Positions 13,601 to 20,866 of a stretch of DNA of 39,732 nt are shown here, piece by piece (the stretch's first letter is position 1; each line of letters starts with the position of its first letter). Below the pieces are notes generated by a model, which was given only the letters and a program-made list of their open reading frames with translations, was not told the origin of the DNA and made no database searches. The position numbers and the translations under genes are program-made. This DNA is from Acetobacterium bakii (GTDB lineage Bacteria > Bacillota > Clostridia > Eubacteriales > Eubacteriaceae), in contig NZ_LGYO01000020.1 in assembly GCF_001263355.1 (NCBI RefSeq), positions 1-39,732 on the forward strand. Reading direction: 5' to 3'.

Positions 13601-16339
13601 TCACCGGTATCCGAGTTTCTTAATGATTAATTTATAAATTTCCATGACTAATAAAAGCAGTAAATCAAGAGCGAAAATCACACCCCATTCAAAAAACGAA
13701 ATGGGTTCGATCTCAAGAATTTGCTGCATAAAGGGCAAATGCATACTCAGGATATGGAGTCCCTGGGCAGCGAGTACCCCAATGACTAAGATGTAATTAT
13801 GACTGAGCGGAACTTTAAATGCAGAAACGCGTTCGGAGCGACAATTAAAGACATGAATATTCTCCATCAATACCATTGCCAACAGCACAATATTTCGGGA
13901 CTCGATGACACCCCAGCCTTGGACGACAATTAGAAAATACCAGCACCCAAAGGCGATTGATCCCATGGTGATACCGGAGATCACAGTTTGACTGATCATC
14001 TGGGGATTAAATATCTTCTCATCGGTTTTTCGGGGGTTTCTTTTCATGGCCCCGGGCTCGCCATCTTCAAAGGCCAGGGCGACTCCCTGGATGCCGTTTG
14101 TAACCAGGTTAAGCCAGAGCAGCTGGACAGCCGTTAAGGGTAACGGCAGCCCGGCAAATATAGCCGCCATAAACAGAGCAACTTCCGCCGCACCGGTTGA
14201 AATAAGCAGATAGATGACTTTACGGACGTTGTCATAGGCGAATCGCCCTTCTTCCACCCCGGACACAATGGAAGAAAAATTGTCATCCGTTACAATCATC
14301 GAACTGATTTCTTTGGCAACATCCGTGCCGGAGCCCATGGCAACGCCAATATTGGCCCGTCTTAGGGCGGGGGCATCGTTGACGCCATCACCGGTAACCG
14401 CCACAAATTCTTTCTCCTTAATCAGAACTTCGACGATTTCCAGTTTCTGGGTGGGTGAAACTCTGGCAAATACATGACTTGAATTAACCAGAGTTTTAAA
14501 TTCAGAATCGGCAGAAGACCCGGCTTTACTTAATTTCCGGCCGGTTACCACGGCCTCATCCGGTTGCGCGATGCCCACCTCGGTAGCAATGGCCATGGCC
14601 GTTTTAGGATGGTCACCGGTAATCATGATCACCTTAATTCCAGCCTCCTTACATTCGTTGACCGAATCGATGACTTCCGGGCGCAGGGGATCAATGAACC
14701 CAACTAACCCCCTAAAAACCATTTTAGGCAGATCGCTATCTTCATACTTGTCTTTTTTCTCATAGCCCGGATGTTTCGCCCCGGCTACCCCTAATACGCG
14801 GTATCCCTGAGCGGCCAGCTCTTCAGCCTGTTTTTCAATCTTTACAGTATCAAGGTCAACGGTTTTATCCTGATCCTCCATTTGATGACAAAATTTAAGA
14901 ATTGTTTCAACCGCGCCTTTAACAGCAATAAAAGTCATGTCTTCTTGCTGATAAAAGGCCGCCGAAAATTGATGTTCCGATTCATAGGGTATGATTTCCA
15001 AAAGCTGGTTTTGTGATTTTACCTCATCAGGGGATATCCCGAGTTTATAGCCCAACGCCAAAAAAGCCACATCCATGGGATCCCCGAAATGAATCCATTC
15101 GCCATTTTCCCGGGTCAGTGAGCCTTCATTCGCCAGCATAAACAGAATAGCAAGTTCTCTTAAACGGTTCCGCTCCTGATCCGAACTGTCGCCTTTATGG
15201 ATCGGAGAAAAATCCCCGTCGCCGTTATATCCCTGGCCTGAAATTCGAAAGCCTGGCCCATCCGGCAGAAATACCAGTCGGGCGGTTTGTTGATTTACGG
15301 TCAGGGTTCCGGTTTTATCGGTTGCAATCACGGTGCAACTGCCCAGACTTTCCACCGCTGGAAGTTTTCGGACAATGACGTTGCGTTTTGCCATTTTGGA
15401 TGCGGCAATGGAAAGAGCCACTGTCAGAGCAACCGGAAGACCTTCCGGAATCGCTGAAACAGCCAGGGCCAGTACCACAAAGAAGATTGAGGCAAAATCA
15501 AGACCCTGGAGTCTCAAAAGAACTGCTAAAAAAACGCTGATTAATAAAACCACAATGCTGATCTGTTTGGTGAATTTCTCCATTCTCATGACCAGCGGAG
15601 GCTTGGCGCTTTCTGACTCATTCAGATGCTCAGCAATTTGACCCACTTCAGTGTTTATTCCGGTACTTACCACAATCCCGATGCCTCTGCCTGAGGTAAT
15701 AATTGAACCGGCATAGGCCATATTTGCCCTTTCAGTGATGCCAATATTTTCCGGCAGCCGGCCTGCTTTTTTGTTTGCTTCGATGGACTCTCCGGTTAAA
15801 AAACTTTCATCGGAGGTAAGGTTATTAGCCTCCAGGAGACGCAAGTCCCCGGGAACCTTATATCCTGATGCCAGCAAAACGATATCTCCGGGAACAAGGT
15901 CTTCGGATGAAAGCTCAAACTCTTTATTTCCCCGCCTGACTCTGGCCGTAATCTTTAGAAGATTCTGCAGGCTTGCGGCACTCTTCTCAGCATTGTACTC
16001 CTGGTAGGCACCTAGGGTACTGTTTAAAACAATTACCAAAAGAATGAAGATTGCATCCTTGGCATCGCCTAAAGCCAGGGATAAAATGGCTGCCGCAATC
16101 AGAATGAAAATTAAGGGATTCATTATTTGATGAATCAAGATGGTCCAAAGAGGGGTCAGTTTTTTTGTGGGCAACGCATTGGTGCCGTAAATTAACAGAC
16201 GATTGGCTGCTTCCTCTGGTTCGAGTCCGGTGTTATCACTTGCTAATTTTTCGAAAACAACCTCTTCTTCCAGAGTATGCCAATTTTTATAATTAAACGT
16301 TTCGCTTTGCGATAATTTTTTCTTTTGATTATTAGGCAT
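13601..16339 (-). CDS. P2-type cation ATPase (Ca2+-ATPase-like)
   Basis: A 912-residue P-type ATPase that pumps cations out at the cost of ATP. N-terminal cation-ATPase domain with the TLEEE/GLEPEEAANRL region. Actuator loop TGES (182-185). Membrane helix 4 has PEGLP (298-302). The phosphorylated Asp341 is in DKTGTLT. The hinge is GDGVNDAPALRRA. Ten helices in all. The helix-6 motif reads NLVTNGIQGVALAF, with Asn where SERCA has the site-II Asp, so ion number or specificity may differ from classical Ca2+ pumps. ATG 16339 is used because GGAGGAGGA lies just before it; an upstream TTG would sit on the ribosome site itself. No regulator adjoins the gene. Confidence 0.88.
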   Translation of the reverse strand: MPNNQKKKLSQSETFNYKNWHTLEEEVVFEKLASDNTGLEPEEAANRLLIYGTNALPTKKLTPLWTILIHQIMNPLIFILIAAAILSLALGDAKDAIFILLVIVLNSTLGAYQEYNAEKSAASLQNLLKITARVRRGNKEFELSSEDLVPGDIVLLASGYKVPGDLRLLEANNLTSDESFLTGESIEANKKAGRLPENIGITERANMAYAGSIITSGRGIGIVVSTGINTEVGQIAEHLNESESAKPPLVMRMEKFTKQISIVVLLISVFLAVLLRLQGLDFASIFFVVLALAVSAIPEGLPVALTVALSIAASKMAKRNVIVRKLPAVESLGSCTVIATDKTGTLTVNQQTARLVFLPDGPGFRISGQGYNGDGDFSPIHKGDSSDQERNRLRELAILFMLANEGSLTRENGEWIHFGDPMDVAFLALGYKLGISPDEVKSQNQLLEIIPYESEHQFSAAFYQQEDMTFIAVKGAVETILKFCHQMEDQDKTVDLDTVKIEKQAEELAAQGYRVLGVAGAKHPGYEKKDKYEDSDLPKMVFRGLVGFIDPLRPEVIDSVNECKEAGIKVIMITGDHPKTAMAIATEVGIAQPDEAVVTGRKLSKAGSSADSEFKTLVNSSHVFARVSPTQKLEIVEVLIKEKEFVAVTGDGVNDAPALRRANIGVAMGSGTDVAKEISSMIVTDDNFSSIVSGVEEGRFAYDNVRKVIYLLISTGAAEVALFMAAIFAGLPLPLTAVQLLWLNLVTNGIQGVALAFEDGEPGAMKRNPRKTDEKIFNPQMISQTVISGITMGSIAFGCWYFLIVVQGWGVIESRNIVLLAMVLMENIHVFNCRSERVSAFKVPLSHNYILVIGVLAAQGLHILSMHLPFMQQILEIEPISFFEWGVIFALDLLLLLVMEIYKLIIKKLGYR

Positions 16340-16406
16340 TAAATCCTCCTCCAAATCAGAATATCTTGCATTTTCTTTAGATACCCTAATTCGTTAGGAT
16401 TCAACA

Positions 16407-16418
16407 TTATCATGATAA
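16407..16418. promoter_or_regulatory. Palindrome upstream of the cation ATPase
   Basis: TTATCATGATAA, a perfect 12-bp palindrome about 70 bp upstream of the ATPase start. It may be an operator. A GACGGTGCCAG repeat relative lies nearby at 16459-16469. Confidence 0.3.
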
Positions 16419-16587
16419 CCGGATCAAAATTTTGACTGGATAATGCCAGGCCAAGGTTGACGGTGCCAGATTCAATAATCAAGCAAAGCTTTTGTTACAC
16501 TTAATCTTTGCAGATAAAGCCAAGTAAAGACTCACACGATTAAAATATGATATAATGAAGCCTATGATTACAAGGAGGTAATATTTA

Positions 16588-17583
16588 ATGCAAATTTTAG
16601 TTGCCGGCGGTGCCGGTTATATTGGCTCTCACACCTGTGTTGCCTTATTGGAAGCAGGTCATGATGTTATTGTTGCCGATAATTTTTCCAACAGCAAACC
16701 GGTGACTCTGGACCGGATCAAAGCGATATCCGGAAAAGACCTTATTTTTTATGAGATTGATGTGACCGATGCGGCTGCGGTGGAAACTGTTTTTGCCAAT
16801 CATGTTATTGATGGTATCATTCATTTTGCCGGATTTAAAGCGGTGGGTGAATCGTCGGAGCAGCCGTTGGCCTATTATTACAATAATCTGGTCAGTACCA
16901 TGGTACTGGCCAGAGCCTGTGAGAAATACGAGGTAAAACGGTTTGTGTTCAGTTCATCGGCAACGGTGTATGGGGAGAATGCGATTCCTTTTGTGGAGAC
17001 GATGTCGCTGCTGCCCACCACCAATCCCTATGGTGAAACCAAAGCCATGAGCGAACGGATTTTATCGGATGTGGCCAGGGTGCATGCGGATTGGTCAGTG
17101 GTGCTGCTGCGGTACTTTAATCCGGTGGGCGCCCATAAGAGTGGTTTGATCGGGGAAGCCCCCAACGGGATTCCCAATAACCTGGTGCCTTATATTGCCC
17201 AGGTGGCCAGGGGTAAGCTAAAAAAGCTGCGGGTTTTTGGAAATGATTATCCCACCCCGGATGGTACCGGTGTGCGCGATTATATTCATGTCTGTGATTT
17301 GGCTGAAGGCCATGTGGCGGCACTGGATCACCTCAGTGAAGGCGTGCACATTTATAATCTGGGTACCGGTCAGGGTACCAGTGTCCTGGAATTAGTCAAG
17401 GCCTTTGAAGAAGCCAATGGTATGGCCGTGCCATTTGAAATTGTTGAGCGGCGTCCCGGGGACATTGCCGAATGTTACGCCGACACCTCGAAAGCTGAGC
17501 AGAAACTTGATTGGGTTGCCAAACGCGACATTGTCGATATGTGCAAAGATGCCTGGCAGTTTGAAAAAGGATTTAAAGAATAG
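16588..17583 (+). CDS. galE: UDP-glucose 4-epimerase
   Basis: A 331-residue short-chain dehydrogenase-type epimerase that interconverts UDP-glucose and UDP-galactose with bound NAD in the cytosol. NAD-binding GGAGYIG (7-13), SSSATVYG with catalytic Ser124, and the YxxxK pair Tyr148/Lys152 in NPYGETKAMSE are all present. Length is normal for bacterial GalE. ACAAGGAGGTAATATTTA precedes the ATG, and a TATAAT at about 16551 marks the likely promoter. It stands alone but could supply UDP-hexoses to the glycosyltransferases 8-11 kb downstream; that link is an inference. Confidence 0.95.
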   Translation: MQILVAGGAGYIGSHTCVALLEAGHDVIVADNFSNSKPVTLDRIKAISGKDLIFYEIDVTDAAAVETVFANHVIDGIIHFAGFKAVGESSEQPLAYYYNNLVSTMVLARACEKYEVKRFVFSSSATVYGENAIPFVETMSLLPTTNPYGETKAMSERILSDVARVHADWSVVLLRYFNPVGAHKSGLIGEAPNGIPNNLVPYIAQVARGKLKKLRVFGNDYPTPDGTGVRDYIHVCDLAEGHVAALDHLSEGVHIYNLGTGQGTSVLELVKAFEEANGMAVPFEIVERRPGDIAECYADTSKAEQKLDWVAKRDIVDMCKDAWQFEKGFKE

Positions 17584-17721
17584 TTGGAGCGGGGACCGCA
17601 GTCGTTAAGGCGCAGCGGCTGCATTCCATCTGTAATATCGATGCGGTTAAAGGCATATCGAGCGGATCGGAAAAGAACGATTGGCAACTGCTGAAATCCC
17701 GTTGATAAGGGCCAGTTTTCG

Positions 17722-17750
17722 TTGACATTAATGAAAAATAGGCGTACAAT
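17722..17750 (+). promoter_or_regulatory. Promoter of the metal-uptake operon
   Basis: TTGACA (17722-17727), a 17-bp spacer and TACAAT (17745-17750). The -10 box overlaps the first bases of the long palindrome at 17748-17784. Confidence 0.8.
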
Positions 17751-17784
17751 AATGATGCAAATACAAATCATTTGCATCATTATT
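17748..17784. promoter_or_regulatory. Fur/Zur-type operator palindrome
   Basis: AATAATGATGCAAAT (17748-17762) and its exact complement ATTTGCATCATTATT (17770-17784) are separated by 7 bp. It covers the -10 box and the transcription start. The operon ends with a Fur-family gene, so metal-dependent self-repression is the natural reading. The ATAATGAT/ATCATTAT outer halves resemble Fur-box halves. The hairpin lacks a T-run, which argues against a terminator. Confidence 0.7.
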
Positions 17785-17803
17785 ATATTAAGGCGGTTAG
17801 AAA

Positions 17804-18688
17804 ATGAAAAAGCTGAGAATTGTTCGTGTTTTGATTGGATTAACCCTGGCAGTTTGTATTTTATTAGCGGCAACAGGCTGCCAGAGCAGTGACACCGCTC
17901 AATCAGCCGGCGATGGCGAAAAAAAGGTGATCGCCGTGACGATTGTGCCGGAGAAAACATTTGTTGAAGCGGTTTGCGGCGATCTGGCAGAGGTCGTTAC
18001 ATTGGTTCCTCCGGGCAACAGTCCCGAAAATTACGAACCGACGCCTCAGGAAATGGAAAAATTCAGTCAGGCAGCCCTCTATTTTTCGATTGGGGTGCCA
18101 ACTGAAGAAGCCAATATTTTGCCAAACATCGGCGATGTAAAAGTGGTTTCATTGCAGGAAGCGGTTAAGGCTGTTTATCCGGAAAGGTTGTTTGAATCCG
18201 GCGAACGGGATCCTCATATCTGGCTTTCACCTAAGCGGGCGGCAGTTATGGTGGAAACCATTGCCCAGGAAATGATTGCTTTGGATCCGGATAATCAGAC
18301 GATTTATGAAAAAAATGCAGCCGCTTATCTGGCCCAGTTAAAAGATGTGGATCAGTCGATTGCAGCGGCCCTGGCACCGGTTCAGAATAAGAAATTTATT
18401 GTGTATCACCCGGCGTTTGGATATCTGGCGGATGACTACGGTCTGGAAATGGTCGCGCTGGAAGAAGAAGGAAAAGAGGCTACTCCGCAGCAGCTTCAGT
18501 CAATCATCGACCTGGCGAAGGCTGAAAATATTAAAGCTATTTTTTATCAGGAAGAAATTGACAGTAGCCAGTCCCAGGCGTTTGCCGAAGAACTGGGGGG
18601 GAAAACCATTCAATTGGCACCCTTGGCCGCTAATTACATTGAAAATCTTCAGAATATGGCGAATACCATGGCAGAGGTCATGAAGTGA
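17804..18688 (+). CDS. Metal ABC transporter substrate-binding lipoprotein (ZnuA/TroA family)
   Basis: A 294-residue cluster A-I metal-binding lipoprotein. Signal peptide with lipobox AATGC, lipidated Cys26, then a Ser/Asp linker. The first ligand of the family, normally the His of a P-H-x-YEPTP motif, is replaced: here it reads PENYEPTP (74-81, Glu75). His138 (DPHIWLSP) and His202 (VYHPAFGY) remain. Glu250/Glu251 lie where an Asp or Glu completes the site. No histidine-rich loop is present. The operon (ATPase, permease, Fur-type regulator) supports Zn2+ or Mn2+ import, but the altered ligand set leaves the metal open. Confidence 0.88.
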   Translation: MKKLRIVRVLIGLTLAVCILLAATGCQSSDTAQSAGDGEKKVIAVTIVPEKTFVEAVCGDLAEVVTLVPPGNSPENYEPTPQEMEKFSQAALYFSIGVPTEEANILPNIGDVKVVSLQEAVKAVYPERLFESGERDPHIWLSPKRAAVMVETIAQEMIALDPDNQTIYEKNAAAYLAQLKDVDQSIAAALAPVQNKKFIVYHPAFGYLADDYGLEMVALEEEGKEATPQQLQSIIDLAKAENIKAIFYQEEIDSSQSQAFAEELGGKTIQLAPLAANYIENLQNMANTMAEVMK

Positions 18689-19452
18689 GAAAAAAAGTAG
18701 TACATGTTGATCATTTAACGGTTTACTACGGACAGACACCGGCTATAGCCGGTGTCTGTCTTGATGTCTATGAAGGCGAATATTTGGGGATCATTGGACC
18801 TAACGGCGGCGGCAAGACGACCTTGCTGAAATCGGTTCTGGGCATCGTCCCACCGACGGAGGGAGCAGTGGAAATTTATGGGGAATCGATCACTAAAAAT
18901 AGAACGTTGATGGGATATGTGCCTCAAGTTGCCTCTTTGAATAAGGCATTTCCGATGACGCTGTTTGAAGTGGTATTAAGCGGACGCATTAAAGCGGGGA
19001 TCAGGCCCTTTTTTAAGTATTCCGAGGAAGATAAAGAAATCGCCTTTCAGTTGCTGGGAAAAGTTGGCATCGAGGATTTGGCGAACCGCCAGATCTCCCA
19101 GCTTTCCGGGGGAGAATTTCAGAGAATGCTGATCGCCAGGGCGTTAGCGGTTAAACCAAAGCTATTGCTGTTGGATGAACCTACCGCTAGTGTGGATGCG
19201 GCTTCCCGAGAACAAATCTTTGCCCTGCTGGAGGAATTGAATAAAGAAATGACCATTATTCTGGTAACCCACGACCTGCTGGCGATATCATCCCATGTCG
19301 GACAACTGGCCTGTTTGAACACGACGCTGGTCTATCATGGGGAACCGGAATTGACCGAGGAAGTGGTTAATCATCTGTATGGATGTCCGGTTGATCTGAT
19401 TGCCCATGGGGTTCCCCATCGGGTGCTTAAAGAACATGGCGAGGGGTGCTGA
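18685..19452 (+). CDS. Metal ABC transporter ATP-binding protein (ZnuC-like)
   Basis: A 255-residue ABC ATPase energising the metal importer. Walker A GPNGGGKT (38-45), signature LSGGE (140-144), Walker B LLLLDEPT (160-167) and the switch His in VTHD are intact. The start is GTG, overlapping the upstream TGA by 4 nt (GTGA), with AGAGGT inside the upstream gene, so translation is coupled. Codons 16-26 (Q-T-P-A-I-A-G-V-C region) are written as a perfect 30-bp palindrome (18731-18760), although the peptide itself is ordinary for the family. Confidence 0.92.
   Translation: MRKKVVHVDHLTVYYGQTPAIAGVCLDVYEGEYLGIIGPNGGGKTTLLKSVLGIVPPTEGAVEIYGESITKNRTLMGYVPQVASLNKAFPMTLFEVVLSGRIKAGIRPFFKYSEEDKEIAFQLLGKVGIEDLANRQISQLSGGEFQRMLIARALAVKPKLLLLDEPTASVDAASREQIFALLEELNKEMTIILVTHDLLAISSHVGQLACLNTTLVYHGEPELTEEVVNHLYGCPVDLIAHGVPHRVLKEHGEGC
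18731..18760. repeat. Perfect 30-bp palindrome inside the ATPase gene
   Basis: The left half is GACAGACACCGGCTA and the right half is its exact reverse complement TAGCCGGTGTCTGTC, with no spacer. It includes GGTGTCTG, the core of the dispersed repeat family. It lies 46 bp into the gene. Confidence 0.85.
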
Positions 19453-19453
19453 C

Positions 19454-20314
19454 ATGCTGGATGCATTATTTAAATATCAATTTTTGCAGAATGCCGTTTT
19501 GGCGGGGATTCTTGCCAGCGTTGTCTGCGGCCTGATTGGCGTGATCATCGTTGAAAAAAAACTGGTCATGATGAGCGGCGGTATTGCCCATACTGCCTAC
19601 GGCGGTGTGGGTCTGGGTTATCTGCTGGGTTTCGAGCCCATCATCGGCGCGTTTGTTTTTTCAGTGTGTGCGGCGCTGGGAATTGGTTATATTAATAAAA
19701 AAGGCGGGGCCGCAGCGGATGTTGTGATCGGCTTATTCTGGTCAATGGGCATGGCCCTGGGGATTCTCTTTATTGCCTTAATGCCGGGATACCCGCCGGA
19801 CCTGAGTTCCTACCTTTTTGGCAGTATTTTATCGGTGACGCAGGGGGATCTCTACCTGATGATCGGCTTAACGCTGGTGGTTGTTTTTATTGTGGTTGTT
19901 TTTTTCAATCACTGGAAAGCCTATTTATTTGATGAGGAATTTGCTTCTATTTTAGGCATCAATACCACCCTGTTGGAATATGTCCTGCTCGTTCTGGTGG
20001 CAATGACAGTGGTTGTTCTGATTAGGGTGGTGGGAATCATTCTGGTGATTGCCTTGCTGACAGCCCCGGCGGCTTCGGCGGGAATGCTGAGTCTGAATTT
20101 CCGGAACCGGATGATTTATGCCATCATCATCGGGGTGGTTTTCTGTTTAGCCGGGATGTGGATTTCCTATGAAATGAATATTGCCTCGGGAGCGGCAATT
20201 GTTATTTTATCGGTCACATTTTACTTTTGTTTGTATGTGGGTCGGATGGTAAAAATTAATATGAAAGAGAAAAGTCGGAAACGAGAACGTCTTGAAAATG
20301 AGGTAATTAAATGA
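19454..20314 (+). CDS. Metal ABC transporter permease (ZnuB-like, ABC-3)
   Basis: A 286-residue integral membrane permease of the ABC-3 family, with about eight helices. The conserved GGIAHTAYGGVGLGYLLG segment follows the first helices. The coupling region with LGINTTLLEY is near residue 180, and LLTAPAASAGML is the family late-helix motif. The ATG lies one base after the ATPase stop with GAGGGG upstream, which excludes earlier in-frame starts. It forms the membrane channel of the importer with the neighbouring ATPase and lipoprotein. The basic C-terminal tail ends in a 4-nt overlap with the regulator gene. Confidence 0.92.
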   Translation: MLDALFKYQFLQNAVLAGILASVVCGLIGVIIVEKKLVMMSGGIAHTAYGGVGLGYLLGFEPIIGAFVFSVCAALGIGYINKKGGAAADVVIGLFWSMGMALGILFIALMPGYPPDLSSYLFGSILSVTQGDLYLMIGLTLVVVFIVVVFFNHWKAYLFDEEFASILGINTTLLEYVLLVLVAMTVVVLIRVVGIILVIALLTAPAASAGMLSLNFRNRMIYAIIIGVVFCLAGMWISYEMNIASGAAIVILSVTFYFCLYVGRMVKINMKEKSRKRERLENEVIK

Positions 20315-20736
20315 AAAAGATGACGATTCAGGAAGATTTAAAGGAAAAGGGATTAAAGTCTACCAAGCATCGTATGGCTATTCTTGATATTCTGGTGAAA
20401 AAGGATCATCCCATCTCGGCTGAACAAATATTTTTTGAAATCCAGGAAATGGATGTCGCCATTAATTTGTCAACGGTGTACCGAAATCTCGAGGTTTTGG
20501 TGGAGAAAAGTATGGTCACCAAATTGACCTTATCCGGCGATAATCGTTCGGTTTATGAGTATAATCGAATGGTTCACCGCCACTATCTGATTTGTTTGGG
20601 GTGCAAGAAAATACTGGCCATTGAGCATTGTCCCATTAAAAAATATGAGCAGCAAATTGAAAGTGAAACGGACTATAAAATTGTGGGCCACAAGCTGGAT
20701 CTTTATGGTTACTGCCCGGAATGCCGAGAAAAATAA
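20311..20736 (+). CDS. Fur-family metal-responsive repressor (Zur-like)
   Basis: A 141-residue Fur-superfamily regulator. N-terminal winged helix (KGLKSTKHRMAILDIL, then HPISAEQIFFEI, INLSTVYRNLEVLVEK, the TVYRNL recognition helix). Metal-sensing HRHYLICLGC, then two structural CxxC pairs (CLGC, CPEC). It is last in the metal-uptake operon and overlaps the permease by 4 nt (ATGA). Operon membership and the palindrome at the operon promoter suggest Zur- or Fur-type autoregulation. Zn2+ is the likeliest co-repressor, but Fe2+ or Mn2+ cannot be excluded from sequence. Confidence 0.9.
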   Translation: MKKMTIQEDLKEKGLKSTKHRMAILDILVKKDHPISAEQIFFEIQEMDVAINLSTVYRNLEVLVEKSMVTKLTLSGDNRSVYEYNRMVHRHYLICLGCKKILAIEHCPIKKYEQQIESETDYKIVGHKLDLYGYCPECREK

Positions 20737-20740
20737 TCGA

Positions 20741-20769
20741 TTGACTTTGTGAAACATGACATGGATAAT
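20741..20769 (+). promoter_or_regulatory. Promoter of the dikinase-like gene
   Basis: TTGACT (20741-20746), a 17-bp spacer and GATAAT (20764-20769), about 100 bp before the start codon. The dikinase-like gene can therefore be expressed independently of the metal operon. Confidence 0.6.
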
Positions 20770-20866
20770 AAAGGTGAAAACAAATGCAGCCATCCCATTG
20801 TGATTAATTATTCAAAATTATCGAAACGTGCTTTTCGGTTTATCTTGATTTTTAGGGAGGTATAAA

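Noticed and set aside
17748-17784. Transcription terminator
   Set aside because: The strong inverted repeat has no T-run and overlaps a -10 box and start site, so an operator is the better reading.
17475-17960. 161-codon open frame on the minus strand
   Set aside because: It crosses the galE end, a strong promoter and the start of the metal lipoprotein gene on the other strand. It is a shadow.
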